DNA from: Porphyromonas pogonae
Lineage (GTDB): Bacteria > Bacteroidota > Bacteroidia > Bacteroidales > Porphyromonadaceae
NCBI RefSeq assembly: GCF_036320655.1
Contig: NZ_CP143258.1
Coordinates: 1,302,001 to 1,366,000 of the forward strand
DNA: 64,000 bases
Direction of reading: 5' to 3'
Below the pieces are notes generated by a model. The model ran no database searches. It had not been told where the DNA came from and was given only the letters and a program-made list of their open reading frames with translations. Position numbers and translations under genes: made by a program. This document shows positions 1-9,538 of this stretch, piece after piece. Position 1 is the first letter of the stretch; each line of letters opens with the position of its first letter.

Positions 1-347
1 ATCATCTCGATTTGATCTATATGCGCAGGAAGCACATACTCGTAGAAAACATAGTGAGGCAATGCTACTAATATGGACGCAAAGGCGTAGAGCATCACTC
101 CGAATTGCCAACCGTGCATCACCCCGAATGGCTGGTCAGCAGGACGTGAGTCTCTGTATCTTTTGATAAGGACATACACGATTACCGGTACCATGAGTGT
201 GAGGAAAATGTATATCAGGCTTAATAACTCAGGTGCTCTGAAAAAATTGAGCATGCATAGGTATTTGAGTATAAAATAAAGTCCCAGCACCAAACCCAGG
301 CGGGCGCTTACTTTGAATAGGTTGCTCTTGTCTTCTATAACTGTCAT
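1..347 (-). CDS. DUF4199-like membrane protein (3' end outside window)
   Basis: The reading frame starts at an ATG at 347-345 on the minus strand and stays open to the window edge, so only the first ~115 residues are present. They hold at least three hydrophobic segments (about residues 16-36, 40-62 and 82-100) joined by a short charged loop (KRYRDSRPADQPFG). This arrangement and the phrase FGVMHGWQFGVMLYAFASI resemble Bacteroidota DUF4199 proteins, integral inner-membrane proteins of unknown function. The next gene is divergent, with about 217 bases between the two starts. Function is unknown; the family call is from memory of the pattern and is moderate. Confidence 0.6.
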   Translation of the reverse strand, partial: MTVIEDKSNLFKVSARLGLVLGLYFILKYLCMLNFFRAPELLSLIYIFLTLMVPVIVYVLIKRYRDSRPADQPFGVMHGWQFGVMLYAFASILVALPHYVFYEYVLPAHIDQIEM

Positions 348-564
348 ATCTTTAGGTTGCTATTAGCTTTCAAAGGTAATTCTAAATAATGATATCGCCG
401 ATATTTTTATGTGATTTAATGGTGCTGGATCGAGGAGTAAGCATCATAGTAGGTGCTTTTGATATTGTGTAATTACAATTAATGATGGCATGAGTTTTAT
501 AACCAGAGAAATAAACATTATTTTTGAAACAATTTCCTAACATAACCTCTTTAATAGATCAAAC

Positions 565-3500
565 ATGAAGAAAGCTTTTATTTCTCTTTTGCTTTTCGGA
601 GTAAGTGCTTGCTTTGCTGCTCATGCGCAGAGTAATCCACTATGGCTTCGTAATGCAGCCATCTCTCCGGATGGCAAAGAAGTTGCTTTTACCTACAAGG
701 GTGATATATATACCGTATCATCCCAAGGAGGTAGAGCCAATCAAATTACCAGTCAAGAAGCATATGATACCAAACCCGTGTGGTCTCCTTCTGGCAAGCA
801 GATTGCTTTTGCCAGTGATCGTGAGGGAGGATTCGATGTGTATATTGTAAGTCGTGAAGGGGGGGCTGCACGGCGCATTACTTTCAATTCAGCCAACGAG
901 ATCCCCGAAGTATTTAAGTCTGATTCCGTATTGCTTATTCAGGCAAATATTCTCCCTGATGTCAAGTTCTCACAGTTTCCGGGGACGTTTTCTCAGATAT
1001 ACCAAGTGAAGATCGATGGTTCGCGTCCCGCTCTATTCTCTTCGTTTCTGATGGAGAACATGTCGCTCCATGGCGATAAGATTCTTTATACCGATAAGAA
1101 AGGCTATGAGGATCCTTGGCGTAAGCATCAAGTTTCATCTATTGCCAGAGACGTATGGATGCTCGATAGAAATAAACATACCAAACTTACATCCTTCAAG
1201 GGTGAAGACAGGAATGCTGTATGGGCAAAAGACGGCAAGACTTATTATTACCTATCCGAACAGGATGGTACCTTCAATGTATATAGCAATAATATTCAGG
1301 GAGGAACACCAAAGCAACTTACCAATTTCAGTAAAAATCCCGTAAGATATCTTTCTGCTGACAATAATAATACGCTTTGTTTTAGTTACAATGGAGAGAT
1401 ATACACCATGCTTCCCGGTGCCGCACCCCGCAAGCTTAATATCAGCATTATCTCCGATAACTACCAAAAGGATGTAGACTACCAGACGTTGAGATCAGGA
1501 GCAGAGTCTATGGCTGTATCGCCCAATGGCAAGGAAATTGCTTTTGTGGCTCGGGGCGATGTGTATGTCACTTCTGTAGAATACGGTACAACCAAACGTA
1601 TCACTAACACTGCCGAACAGGAGCGCGATGTAGATTTCAGACCTGATGGTAGAGGGTTAGTTTATTCAGCAGAGCGTGGTGGCACATGGAATATTTATCA
1701 GACAGAGTTGAGCCGTAAGGAAGACAAGTCATTTTGCTATGCCCGTGACTTGAAAGAGACACAGCTGACCAATACTAAGTCACCCTCTTTCCAACCTATT
1801 TATTCGCCTGACGGTAAAGAAGTCGCTTATCTTGAAGATCGTAGCGAGATTCGTGTATATAATCTGGCAAGTAAACAGAGCCGTACCGTGATGGAAGGTA
1901 AATATAATTACTCTTACATGGATGGTGATCAGGACTTTGCTTGGTCTCCCGATAGTAAATGGATTGTTACCGATTATATTGGAATCGGTGGGTGGAATAA
2001 TAAGGATATTGCTTTGGTTAAAGCCGACGGCAGTAAAAAGATAACCAACCTCACCCAAAGTGGCTATACCGATACTTCTGCCAAGTGGGTATTGGGTGGC
2101 AAGGCCATTATTTGGCACTCTGACCGTGCAGGTTATCGTAGTCATGGTAGTTGGGGCGCTGAAAGCGATATTTATATTATGTTCCTTGATGCTGAGGCTT
2201 ATGACAAATTTGTCATGAGTAAAGAAGACCTTGCTCTGAAAGAGGAGATGGATAAGGTAGAAAAGGACAACAAAACGGACGACGGTAAAGACAAGTCTAA
2301 AGATAAATCAGCCAAACAGGATAAAAAATCAAAAGAGAAGAAGGATGATAAAGCCAAAGATGCAAAGGCAGATGTGAAGAAATCTGAGCCGCTGGAGTTT
2401 GATTTGGACAATAGGGAATACCGTATCTTGCGTCTAACACGTAATTCCGGCAGTATGTCCGATGCAGTATTGGATCCCAAGGGTGAAAAAATGTATTTTA
2501 TCGCCAAATACGAAGATACATATGACTTGATGATGACCGACTTCAAGGAGTATAGCACCAAAGTTATATTACCCAATATAGGACAAGGTCAGCTCATTTC
2601 CGACAAAGATGTGAAGACACTCTTCTTACTCTCCAAAGGTACACTACAGAAGATCGAAGGCCCTTCTGTTAAGCCTATTTCCTTCGAAGCTCAGTTTGCC
2701 TACAAGCCGGAGCAGGAAAGGATCTATATCTTTAATCACGTATGGAAACAAGTAAAGGACAAGTTCTATGATCCCAAGTTGCACGGTGTAGACTGGGCAT
2801 ATTACAAGGATAATTACAGCAAATTCCTTCCTTATATCAACAATGATTATGACTTTGCGGAGATGCTTTCCGAAATGTTGGGCGAGCTCAATGCTTCTCA
2901 TACCGGTGCTCGTTATTTCGGAGGCCGTGCTTCACGCCAGACAGCTTCGTTAGGTGCATTCTTTGATGAGTCTTTCCCACGTGATGGGCTCAAGATCATT
3001 GAGATAATGAAGGGGAGTCCTCTTTCCAATGCTAAATCGAAGTTTAAACCCGGAGTTATCATTGAGATGATCGATGGTGAACCCATCAAAGCCGGTAAGC
3101 CATATACTAATCTGCTCGACGGTAAAGCCGGTAAGAGGGTAGTTCTTACCGCCTTCGACCCCTCAACAAACAAACGGTTCGAAGAGATTGTGAAACCTAT
3201 CAGCTCTGGTTATGAGTCAGAACTGCAGTACAAACGTTGGGTCAAAAAACGTGAAGAAATAGCAGAGAAGTATTCCGGAGGGCGCATCGCTTATGTACAT
3301 GTACGTGGTATGAATAGTGGTAGCTTCCGTGAAGTATATAAAAACCTCTTGGGCAAATATCGTAATTATGAAGCTGTTGTAGTAGATACCCGCTTCAATG
3401 GCGGTGGTTGGTTGCACGATGACCTCGCCACTCTACTCAGTGGGAAGGAATATGAGCAGTTTAAGCCCCGTGGCCAGTACATTGGTAGTGACCCGTTCAA

Positions 3501-3846
3501 CAAATGGAACAAACCCTCTGCCGTGCTTATGTGCGAAGGTAACTACTCCGATGCCTCAGGATTCCCTAGCATCTACCAGTATCTCAAGATTGGAAAATTG
3601 GTAGGAACACCCGTACCGGGTACCATGACTGCCGTGTGGTGGGAAAATCAGATCAATCCCAGACTTGTATTTGGTGTGCCTCAGGTCACTGTGGTAGACA
3701 TGCAGGGCAGGCCCAAAGAGAATCAAGAGATACTACCTGATGTCACAGTGTATAATAGCCCCGAATCTTTGATCAATGGTGATGATCTTCAGCTCAAGAA
3801 AGCTATAGACGAGCTTATCAAAGAACTGCCGGCTAAGAAGAAATAA
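565..3846 (+). CDS. tricorn-type S41 peptidase, exported
   Basis: This 1093-residue protein has a signal peptide (residues 1-21, ending AHA-Q), so it should act in the periplasm or on the envelope. Residues ~25-560 are TolB/PD40 beta-propeller repeats (SPDGKEVAF, WSPSGKQIAF, SPNGKEIAF). A PDZ-like segment lies at about 795-850 and a C-terminal S41 (tricorn core/CTP-like) domain at about 900-1075. The NYSDASGF motif carries the probable nucleophile Ser995. This is the tricorn-homologue architecture known from Porphyromonas and other Bacteroidota, where these enzymes degrade oligopeptides; the substrate here is unknown. Residues ~570-612 form a Lys/Asp-rich low-complexity insert between propellers and catalytic half. 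The gene is monocistronic, with a terminator at 3883-3918. Confidence 0.88.
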   Translation: MKKAFISLLLFGVSACFAAHAQSNPLWLRNAAISPDGKEVAFTYKGDIYTVSSQGGRANQITSQEAYDTKPVWSPSGKQIAFASDREGGFDVYIVSREGGAARRITFNSANEIPEVFKSDSVLLIQANILPDVKFSQFPGTFSQIYQVKIDGSRPALFSSFLMENMSLHGDKILYTDKKGYEDPWRKHQVSSIARDVWMLDRNKHTKLTSFKGEDRNAVWAKDGKTYYYLSEQDGTFNVYSNNIQGGTPKQLTNFSKNPVRYLSADNNNTLCFSYNGEIYTMLPGAAPRKLNISIISDNYQKDVDYQTLRSGAESMAVSPNGKEIAFVARGDVYVTSVEYGTTKRITNTAEQERDVDFRPDGRGLVYSAERGGTWNIYQTELSRKEDKSFCYARDLKETQLTNTKSPSFQPIYSPDGKEVAYLEDRSEIRVYNLASKQSRTVMEGKYNYSYMDGDQDFAWSPDSKWIVTDYIGIGGWNNKDIALVKADGSKKITNLTQSGYTDTSAKWVLGGKAIIWHSDRAGYRSHGSWGAESDIYIMFLDAEAYDKFVMSKEDLALKEEMDKVEKDNKTDDGKDKSKDKSAKQDKKSKEKKDDKAKDAKADVKKSEPLEFDLDNREYRILRLTRNSGSMSDAVLDPKGEKMYFIAKYEDTYDLMMTDFKEYSTKVILPNIGQGQLISDKDVKTLFLLSKGTLQKIEGPSVKPISFEAQFAYKPEQERIYIFNHVWKQVKDKFYDPKLHGVDWAYYKDNYSKFLPYINNDYDFAEMLSEMLGELNASHTGARYFGGRASRQTASLGAFFDESFPRDGLKIIEIMKGSPLSNAKSKFKPGVIIEMIDGEPIKAGKPYTNLLDGKAGKRVVLTAFDPSTNKRFEEIVKPISSGYESELQYKRWVKKREEIAEKYSGGRIAYVHVRGMNSGSFREVYKNLLGKYRNYEAVVVDTRFNGGGWLHDDLATLLSGKEYEQFKPRGQYIGSDPFNKWNKPSAVLMCEGNYSDASGFPSIYQYLKIGKLVGTPVPGTMTAVWWENQINPRLVFGVPQVTVVDMQGRPKENQEILPDVTVYNSPESLINGDDLQLKKAIDELIKELPAKKK

Positions 3847-3882
3847 GCCTTTTTGTGAGAGTAGTGTGAACTCCCATTCCGT

Positions 3883-3918
3883 AAAAATCCACTGTCGATT
3901 ATGGCAGTGGATTTTTTT
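3883..3918 (+). terminator. intrinsic terminator of the tricorn-like gene
   Basis: A 12-bp stem (AAAAATCCACTG with CAGTGGATTTTT), 10-nt loop and run of seven T lie 36 bp after the peptidase stop codon. Confidence 0.85.
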
Positions 3919-3951
3919 GTCTACAATTATAGCGTTGTAAGTAGATATAGC

Positions 3952-4139
3952 GAGACCGTTGCATAGCAGGCAAATTGCTTCGTTGCTTGCGAGATTCGCG
4001 CTTGGTCATTTACCTGAGGTAAACTCCCAGTGCACTCACTCTTAGCGCCTTGCACTTTTACCTTCTCTGCCCGGTCAAAGTGTCTTTTGTCGGCTTTGCC
4101 TCCAAAATCCACGAGACTGTTGACTTTTGCAACAGTCTC
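3952..4139 (+). mobile_element. 187-bp MITE family, copy A
   Basis: Near-identical to six other copies in this window. Ends are GAGACCGTTGCA and TGCAACAGTCTC (12-bp terminal inverted repeat, one mismatch). The flanks carry a perfect 5-bp duplication, ATAGC on both sides. This copy is 188 bp because of one extra T, and differs at a few other positions. It has no credible ORF. It lies just beyond the terminator of the tRNA-Arg gene. Confidence 0.9.
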
Positions 4140-4171
4140 ATAGCATGACACGGATTATGTCCTATAATGAA

Positions 4172-4201
4172 AAAGAGGGTAATTTGTTTATTACCCTCTT
4201 T
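4172..4201 (-). terminator. terminator of tRNA-Arg(CCT)
   Basis: A 12-bp perfect stem (AAAGAGGGTAAT with its complement) and 6-nt loop, with a T run on the minus strand, about 70 bp downstream of the tRNA. Confidence 0.75.
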
Positions 4202-4268
4202 GCTTGTCGATGACTGTCCGCTATATCATCCGCGGCTGTTGCAATAGTCACATTTATAGCGATGTTAG

Positions 4269-4341
4269 TACCCTCGTCGGGAATCGAACCCGAATCTAAA
4301 GTTTAGGAAACTTCTATTCTATCCGTTGAACTACAAGGGCA
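4269..4341 (-). tRNA. tRNA-Arg (anticodon CCT)
   Basis: A full cloverleaf reads on the minus strand: acceptor TGCCCTT/GAGGGTA with G-U pairs, T-arm GGGTTCGATTCCC, and a 5-bp anticodon stem with loop TTCCTAA giving anticodon CCT. CCA is not encoded. Confidence 0.92.
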
Positions 4342-4442
4342 ATCTTTTTGATGGGCACAAAGATATGGTTTTTTCTTGAATTTTCAGAGGAGAAGCTCAA
4401 AGGAATGCATATCCAATGGCTATCAAAGCTCTTTCGCGAAGA

Positions 4443-6281
4443 TTATTTGCTGAAAAGTCCTTTCATTAGGTCGGGGCGACGCATGCGTATAAGCTCTTTG
4501 CGTATTTTTTCTCGCTGATCGGCTTTGTACCAGAAGAAAAACTGTTGTTGGGCGCTTTTCTGTTTCTCTGTTATGGCAGTGTATACCTTTTCCAGTGTAT
4601 ACGGGTGGTAGCCTGTGTAATAGATCTCCGTAGCCAATGTCATGGGAGTCGGTGTAAAGTCCTGCACCTGCTCCAGATGGAATCCCAGCTTTTTTGTAAG
4701 TACAGCGAGCTCTGCCATATCCTCATCCGTACAGCCGGGGTGACTACTGATAAAATAAGGTATGAGCTGTTGCTTCAGCCCTTCCTCCCTGTTTACCGTA
4801 TCGAATAGTTTTTTGAATTCGTAGAAGAGTTTGAATGTGGGCTTGCGCATAAACTGTAGTACATGGTCGCCCGTATGTTCGGGTGCAACTTTGAGACGTC
4901 CCGAAACATGACTTGTAATGAGCTCACGCGCATACATCAGCGCGTTTTTCTTGATCTGTTTGTCTTGATATGGCTCGAGCAGTAAATCATATCTCACTCC
5001 ACTACCTATAAAACTTTTCTTTATTTTGGGGTGAGCGTCTATTTTGTGTAGCAGATCCAAAAGAGGTCCATGGTCGGCATTGAGATTTTTGCAAACAGCG
5101 GGGTGTATACACGAAGGCCTTTTACATAGCTTGCACAAGTTCTGATCTTTGCCCTTCATGTAGTACATATTGGCCGAAGGGCCTCCCACGTCTGATAAAT
5201 AACCCTTGAAATCATCCATGCGTGTTACTTCTTCCACCTCCTTTAGAATCGATTTTTCCGAGCGTGAGGCTATGAACTTACCCTGGTGAGCGCTTATGGT
5301 ACAGAACGCACATCCTCCGAAGCAACCGCGGTGAATATTGATCGAATGTTTGATCATTTCATAGGCAGCAATCTTTTTGCCCTGATATCTCGGATGTGGC
5401 AGGCGTGTGTAGGGTAGATCAAAGCTGGCATCTATCTCATGCTGGGTCATAGGCGGGAAAGGAGCATTGACTACTACATACTTGCTCCCAGTGCGTTGTA
5501 TCATCCTTTTAGCCTCATACATATTGCTTTGTTGCTCTATATGCTTGAAGTTGGCAGCATGTTTCTTCTTGTCTTTGAGGCATTCTTCGTAGGGATACAG
5601 GATGATATCTTCTGGAGCAGTTTGGAATTCTTTGGTATCTGCCAGGTAAACCGTTTGTTTGAGATCTTTGATGTCTCGGAGATCCTCTCCTGCCAATAAG
5701 CGAGGTATAAGTTCGGCATAGGGAAGCTCGCCCATACCGTACATGAGCAGATCAGCTTTACTGTCTACCAGGATGCTGGGTCTTAGTTTGTCTTGCCAGT
5801 AATCATAGTGCGCCAGTCTCCTCAGGCTACCTTCGATACCTCCCAAAATGATAGGTACGTCAGGATATATTTTTTTGAGACTTTCCGTATAGACTATTGA
5901 GGGGTATTCCGGGCGTAAGTCATTACGTCCGTCTGGAGTATAAGCATCTTCTTTTCTGAGTCTCTTACGAGCAGTATACTTGTTGACCATGGAGTCCATG
6001 GATCCCGGTGAAACTCCGAAGAAGAGTTTGGGCTTGCCCAGCTTCTTGAAGTCACGCAGATCATCACGCCAGTTGGGCTGTGGTACCAGAGCCACTTTGA
6101 GTCCCATCGACTCCAAGTATCGCCCTATTACGGCAGCCCCAAATGATGGGTGGTCCACATAAGCATCGCCCGAGAACAGGATCACATCTGCTTGCTCCCA
6201 ACCCCGAAGATCCATTTCTTTCTTCGTGGTAGGTAGCCATTTATTGAGATCCTGTCTTTTTTTTACAGCTGTTTCTCCCAT
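4443..6281 (-). CDS. ygiQ: YgiQ-family radical SAM protein
   Basis: This is a 612-residue radical SAM enzyme of the YgiQ/UPF0313 family. The [4Fe-4S]-binding motif HRGCFGGCAFC supplies Cys320, Cys324 and Cys327. The N-terminal half (ADVILFSGDAYVDHPSFG) and the RLKVAPEH and FTPTPMTLAT segments are typical of this family. Length is slightly below the ~700 residues of the E. coli protein. The reaction is not established; the family is predicted to be a methylthiotransferase- or Elp3-like cytosolic enzyme. The gene overlaps the 3' end of ispE by 19 bp, so the two are probably co-transcribed and translationally coupled, although no functional link is obvious. Confidence 0.92.
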   Translation of the reverse strand: MGETAVKKRQDLNKWLPTTKKEMDLRGWEQADVILFSGDAYVDHPSFGAAVIGRYLESMGLKVALVPQPNWRDDLRDFKKLGKPKLFFGVSPGSMDSMVNKYTARKRLRKEDAYTPDGRNDLRPEYPSIVYTESLKKIYPDVPIILGGIEGSLRRLAHYDYWQDKLRPSILVDSKADLLMYGMGELPYAELIPRLLAGEDLRDIKDLKQTVYLADTKEFQTAPEDIILYPYEECLKDKKKHAANFKHIEQQSNMYEAKRMIQRTGSKYVVVNAPFPPMTQHEIDASFDLPYTRLPHPRYQGKKIAAYEMIKHSINIHRGCFGGCAFCTISAHQGKFIASRSEKSILKEVEEVTRMDDFKGYLSDVGGPSANMYYMKGKDQNLCKLCKRPSCIHPAVCKNLNADHGPLLDLLHKIDAHPKIKKSFIGSGVRYDLLLEPYQDKQIKKNALMYARELITSHVSGRLKVAPEHTGDHVLQFMRKPTFKLFYEFKKLFDTVNREEGLKQQLIPYFISSHPGCTDEDMAELAVLTKKLGFHLEQVQDFTPTPMTLATEIYYTGYHPYTLEKVYTAITEKQKSAQQQFFFWYKADQREKIRKELIRMRRPDLMKGLFSK

Positions 6282-7087
6282 ACAAAACAGTTGTTCACCT
6301 CACTGATCTTATCTAAAAGGGACTCGGTGCACAGCGCATATAATGCTGAGCCTGATCCCGTCATGGAAGCGTAGACAGCTCTATGTCGGTATAGCATGTC
6401 TTTTAATTCGCCTAAGATAGGATATTGGGGAAAGAGACTATCTTCAAAAACATTACTCATCCTTCCCTTCCATTCTGCGATTGGTAGGCGTGCTATTTCT
6501 GCTGCAGAGTGTAGGGGAGGAGTAATAGAGGGCAGTCCGTGAAAGGCCTCTGCCGTACTGATGTGCAGATCGGGTTTCACTATAATCAGGTAATAACCTT
6601 TGAGATTCAAATGTGGCATTGGGTGAAGTATTTCACCGATGCCTTGAGCTTCCGATGGAGTATTGTCGATGAAAAAAGGGCAGTCAGCCCCGAGACTAAG
6701 AGCTATCTCCTTGAGTTGTGCATTGTCGATTTGTGGAGCGTAAGCATCTCTCAAGCCCTTGAGCATAAAGGACGCATCTGCAGACCCGCCTCCCATACCG
6801 GCTCCCGAAGGTATTGCTTTGGTGAGCTGTATCTCCAGATATGGCACTTGTGTTGCTTCTCGCATTTTACGCACCGCTTTCAGCACCAAGTTATCTTCAC
6901 ACTTGCCGGTATCCACGTTGCCGTTTACAGTGAGAGTATCATCTGAGAGCTCATTGTTTGCTCTAAATTCTATGATATCTTTCAAGGGTATGGGATAAAA
7001 AACAGTGTCGAGCAAGTGATAACCATCGGCTCTCTTACCCGTAATATATAGTCCCAGATTAATCTTGGCATTGGGGAATAAGATCAT
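6263..7087 (-). CDS. ispE: 4-diphosphocytidyl-2-C-methyl-D-erythritol kinase
   Basis: IspE is a cytosolic GHMP kinase that phosphorylates CDP-methylerythritol at the 2-hydroxyl in the non-mevalonate isoprenoid pathway. The 274 residues begin with the typical FPNAKINLGLYITGKRADGYH. The ATP-binding GHMP loop PSGAGMGGGSADA lies at about residues 89-101, and a C-terminal MTGSGSALYAL segment is present. Length is normal for Bacteroidota. It is the first gene of a two-gene minus-strand unit with ygiQ. Its start is well supported because the conserved N-terminus begins within three residues of the ATG. Confidence 0.95.
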   Translation of the reverse strand: MILFPNAKINLGLYITGKRADGYHLLDTVFYPIPLKDIIEFRANNELSDDTLTVNGNVDTGKCEDNLVLKAVRKMREATQVPYLEIQLTKAIPSGAGMGGGSADASFMLKGLRDAYAPQIDNAQLKEIALSLGADCPFFIDNTPSEAQGIGEILHPMPHLNLKGYYLIIVKPDLHISTAEAFHGLPSITPPLHSAAEIARLPIAEWKGRMSNVFEDSLFPQYPILGELKDMLYRHRAVYASMTGSGSALYALCTESLLDKISEVNNCFVWEKQL

Positions 7088-7184
7088 CTTTGAATCTGTA
7101 ATATTTGAAAATTGATGTATGATGCTAATGTATGTATGAATAGAGTGATAGTATCCCGAACTTTCTTACATTCGTTTCAATATT

Positions 7185-7226
7185 AAAAAATGGGTCAATA
7201 TCCGCAAGGACGTTGACCCATTTTTT
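7185..7226 (-). terminator. terminator of the tRNA-Leu pair
   Basis: A 14-bp perfect stem (AAAAAATGGGTCAA with its complement) and 14-nt loop sit 4 bp beyond the second tRNA-Leu, with a T run on the minus strand. Confidence 0.85.
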
Positions 7227-7230
7227 GAAG

Positions 7231-7314
7231 TACGCGAGATGAGACTTGAACTCACACGCCGTAACCGGCACTACCCCCTCAAAGTAGCGTGTCTACCAAT
7301 TCCACCACCCGCGC
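7231..7314 (-). tRNA. tRNA-Leu (anticodon GAG)
   Basis: Minus-strand class II tRNA with a long variable arm. The acceptor is GCGCGGG/CTCGCGT, the T-arm GAGTTCAAGTCTC, and the anticodon loop TTGAGGG gives GAG. Confidence 0.92.
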
Positions 7315-7359
7315 AAATTTATGTTTTAGAAAGCTTTTTAATCAATAATAATTGGTCAG

Positions 7360-7442
7360 TGCCCGAGACAGGACTCGAACCTGCACGTCTTTTGAACACT
7401 CGCACCTGAAACGAGCGCGTCTACCAATTCCGCCACTCGGGC
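7360..7442 (-). tRNA. tRNA-Leu (anticodon CAG)
   Basis: Minus-strand class II tRNA with a long variable arm, acceptor GCCCGAG/TCTCGGGC, T-arm AGGTTCGAGTCCT, and anticodon loop TTCAGGT giving CAG. It is 45 bp upstream of tRNA-Leu(GAG) and probably shares its transcript. Confidence 0.92.
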
Positions 7443-8133
7443 CTGATTAAATATCATTGTGAGCCGATCTCGGATAACGCTTTATCCTTCGAGTCTGCAG
7501 GCTCTACTTTCTTTTAGACTTCCGATGGTTATTGTTGAGGAGCCATCTTTTGTCTTGCGAGTGCAAATATACAACATTTTTCTAAAATCCAATATCACCC
7601 AAGGATTATTATTGGTTTTTATGTAAAATTCTTGTTGTTTCATGCCTGTCTGCGTGCCATTATTGTTCAGACTCCTTTAGTATTCATCGGGCAAGATTAG
7701 CATTACTGTATATACAAGTATTTTATTCAGGAATAAAGTCGGACTTTTGTATGTGAGTATTGTCTTTGCACATTATGCGGGCCTGGTTTCCACCCATAAT
7801 GTGTCTTTTTTGACATTTTGTCAAAAAAAAGCATTTTGCAGAAAAGTCTGAGTTTTTTCATAGTATGTTTTATCTGAGTGAACTAAATAATTTTTATAAC
7901 TCATTTTTCCTCTGGATTTTTATTGTATTTTAGTTATGTCACCCGCCTTATTTGTACAAAGTTCAAATAAGAATTTATTTTTCAGGTGTAAAAATTGCCA
8001 GCAATAAGGTGCTTAATAAATCAATGCAGCACAATTACTCTGTAAAATGAATAATTGATCAATGTGAAGTCTTATAGGTCATTTTCTTATTTAATCAGGA
8101 TGATATCATCTTTTCTTACTTATATATACGGAT
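7443..8133. other. gene-free AT-rich stretch
   Basis: No reading frame, RNA gene or strong hairpin that I would support was seen. The left part must contain the promoter for the two minus-strand tRNA-Leu genes. Confidence 0.6.
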
Positions 8134-8243
8134 TTTATCATAATAGGATTACTGTCTTTGTACAACGGTCTTTCATCCTTATATGATAAGTCTGTCGGCC
8201 TTGTATGATAAGTCGACAGGCCTATCATATAAGAATAACCTAT
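8134..8243. repeat. 22-bp periodic degenerate repeat array, locus 1
   Basis: Five consecutive 22-bp units begin at 8134, 8156, 8178, 8200 and 8222. Units 3 and 4 match at about 17 of 22 positions (both start CTT and share TATGATAAGTC); the others keep the CTT/CTA start and scattered positions. The same 22-bp spacing recurs at 31945-32054 and 55408-55517 with different sequences. No ORF crosses it convincingly. Confidence 0.65.
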
Positions 8244-8458
8244 CCCAAATGGCGGATGAATATTTTGATGTGGCTATGATAAGGTAGGGATGGGGTGAGA
8301 TTGTAGGCAAGAGTCAGCAAAAGATATATCACCCTCATAAGGGGGAGGGATACAAGTTCCCTTTTCTCAAAGGATATACGAGTAAATTCGCAGCGGTAAT
8401 CTTATTTTTAATATGTTATAACCCCGAACCATGGTTTTGCTGTTGAGACTTGTTTTAT

Positions 8459-8645
8459 GAGACCGTTGCATAGCAGGCCAATTGCTTCGTTGCTTGCGAG
8501 ATTCGCGCTAGGTCATTTACCTGAAGTAAACTCCCTGTGCACTCACTCTTAGCGCCTTGCACTTTACCTTCTCTGCCCGGTCAAAGTGTCTTTTGTCGGC
8601 TTTGCCTCCAAAATCCATGAGACTGTTGACTTTTGCAACAGTCTC
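8459..8645 (+). mobile_element. 187-bp MITE family, copy B
   Basis: Same element as copy A, with GAGACCGTTGCA and TGCAACAGTCTC ends and a perfect 5-bp target duplication TTTAT on both sides. It belongs to the sub-type with CCAATTGC near the left end (shared with D and E). The 276 bp to the next hairpin hold only a doubtful 62-codon ORF. Confidence 0.9.
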
Positions 8646-8924
8646 TTTATAAACTTTTCCTGATTTCATTCCATACAAATATACAACATGAAAAACCTGT
8701 TGTCAAGAGCTGCTCTTTATGGTTTCTTGCGAAAATATATCCAAAGCTTATCATGTGTTTAAATGTGACATAATGATAGTTTTTGTAGCGTTTTTAGCCT
8801 CGATAATTGAAGATGATGGTAGGTTTTTAAGAATGTTTAGATCAACCGGAGTTTTCATAGTCGAGGTTTATTTGGGTTCCATATACTATGGATTTATGAT
8901 TTATTGACAGGATAGATTGATGAA

Positions 8925-8967
8925 TTAAAAAAACACACCACATGATCTATATGGATCATGTGGTGTG
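8925..8967 (-). terminator. terminator of tRNA-Gly
   Basis: A 14-bp perfect stem (CACACCACATGATC with its complement), 6-nt loop, and seven T on the minus strand, 7 bp past the 3' end of the tRNA. Confidence 0.88.
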
Positions 8968-8974
8968 ATAGTGG

Positions 8975-9047
8975 AGCGGAAGACGGGACTCGAACCCGCG
9001 ACCCTAACCTTGGCAAGGTTATGCTCTACCAACTGAGCTACTTCCGC
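8975..9047 (-). tRNA. tRNA-Gly (anticodon GCC)
   Basis: Minus-strand cloverleaf with acceptor GCGGAAG/CTTCCGC, D-arm AGCTCAGTTGGTAGAGC, anticodon loop TTGCCAA (GCC) and T-arm CGGGTTCGAGTCCCG. Confidence 0.95.
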
Positions 9048-9240
9048 AATTGTGCTTTTTCCTTAATTGCGATGCAAAGATATGCATTATTCTTTATTCT
9101 GCAAGCGGTTTTGGAGAGTTTTTATCTCATTTTATAATGGACTCAGATGAATGTATGCTATAAGGATTTTGTAAATAAGACATTAGCACCATGCTTACCA
9201 TAAATGAATTTTACTACTTTTTTGCTCTTGATACTGTATT

Positions 9241-9427
9241 GAGACTGTTGCAAAAGTCAACAGTCTCATGGATTTTGGAGGCAAAGCCGACAAAAGACAC
9301 TTTGACCGGGCAGAGAGGGTAAAGTGCAAGGCACTAAGAGTGAGTGCACAGGGAGTTTACTTCCGGTAAATGACCAAGCGCGAATCTCGCAAGCAACGAA
9401 GCAATTTGCCTGCTATGCAACGGTCTC
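9241..9427 (-). mobile_element. 187-bp MITE family, copy C
   Basis: Reverse-oriented copy with a perfect 5-bp duplication GTATT on both sides. It carries the CAAATTGC sub-type (shared with A, F and G). It lies between tRNA-Gly and the 3' end of the NigD-like cluster. Confidence 0.9.
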
Positions 9428-9457
9428 GTATTGTTTAAGTTGAATTTAAAATAGGAA

Positions 9458-9491
9458 GGGTGTATCTGATGGGTAAAACCCAGATACACCC
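9458..9491. terminator. hairpin downstream of NigD-like gene 1
   Basis: An 11-bp perfect stem (GGGTGTATCTG with CAGATACACCC) and 12-nt loop, 48 bp past the stop of the minus-strand gene at 9539. The T run is weak on either strand, so a terminator is likely but not certain. Confidence 0.55.
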
Positions 9492-9538
9492 TCAAAACTA
9501 TTTGCACTAATCACAATGGTATACTCTTCTGACTAAGC

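Noticed and set aside
3927-4151. ORFs through MITE copies (also 55805-56020) reading ETVAKVNSLVDFGGKADKRHFDRAEKVK.
   Set aside because: The frame is broken in other copies by single-base changes, starts and stops differ with the flanks, and the element has the ends and duplications of a non-autonomous transposon.
8675-8712. Similarity between 8680-8712 and 55830-55870 (AAATATACAACATG followed by TTGTCAAGAG) near MITE B and G.
   Set aside because: The motif has the same orientation while the MITE copies are inverted relative to each other, so it is not part of the element; too short and AT-rich to interpret.
8719-8907. A 62-codon plus-strand ORF with a hydrophobic middle, between MITE B and tRNA-Gly.
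   Set aside because: No recognisable family, no promoter or start context, and the composition matches surrounding AT-rich DNA. Kept out of the gene list.
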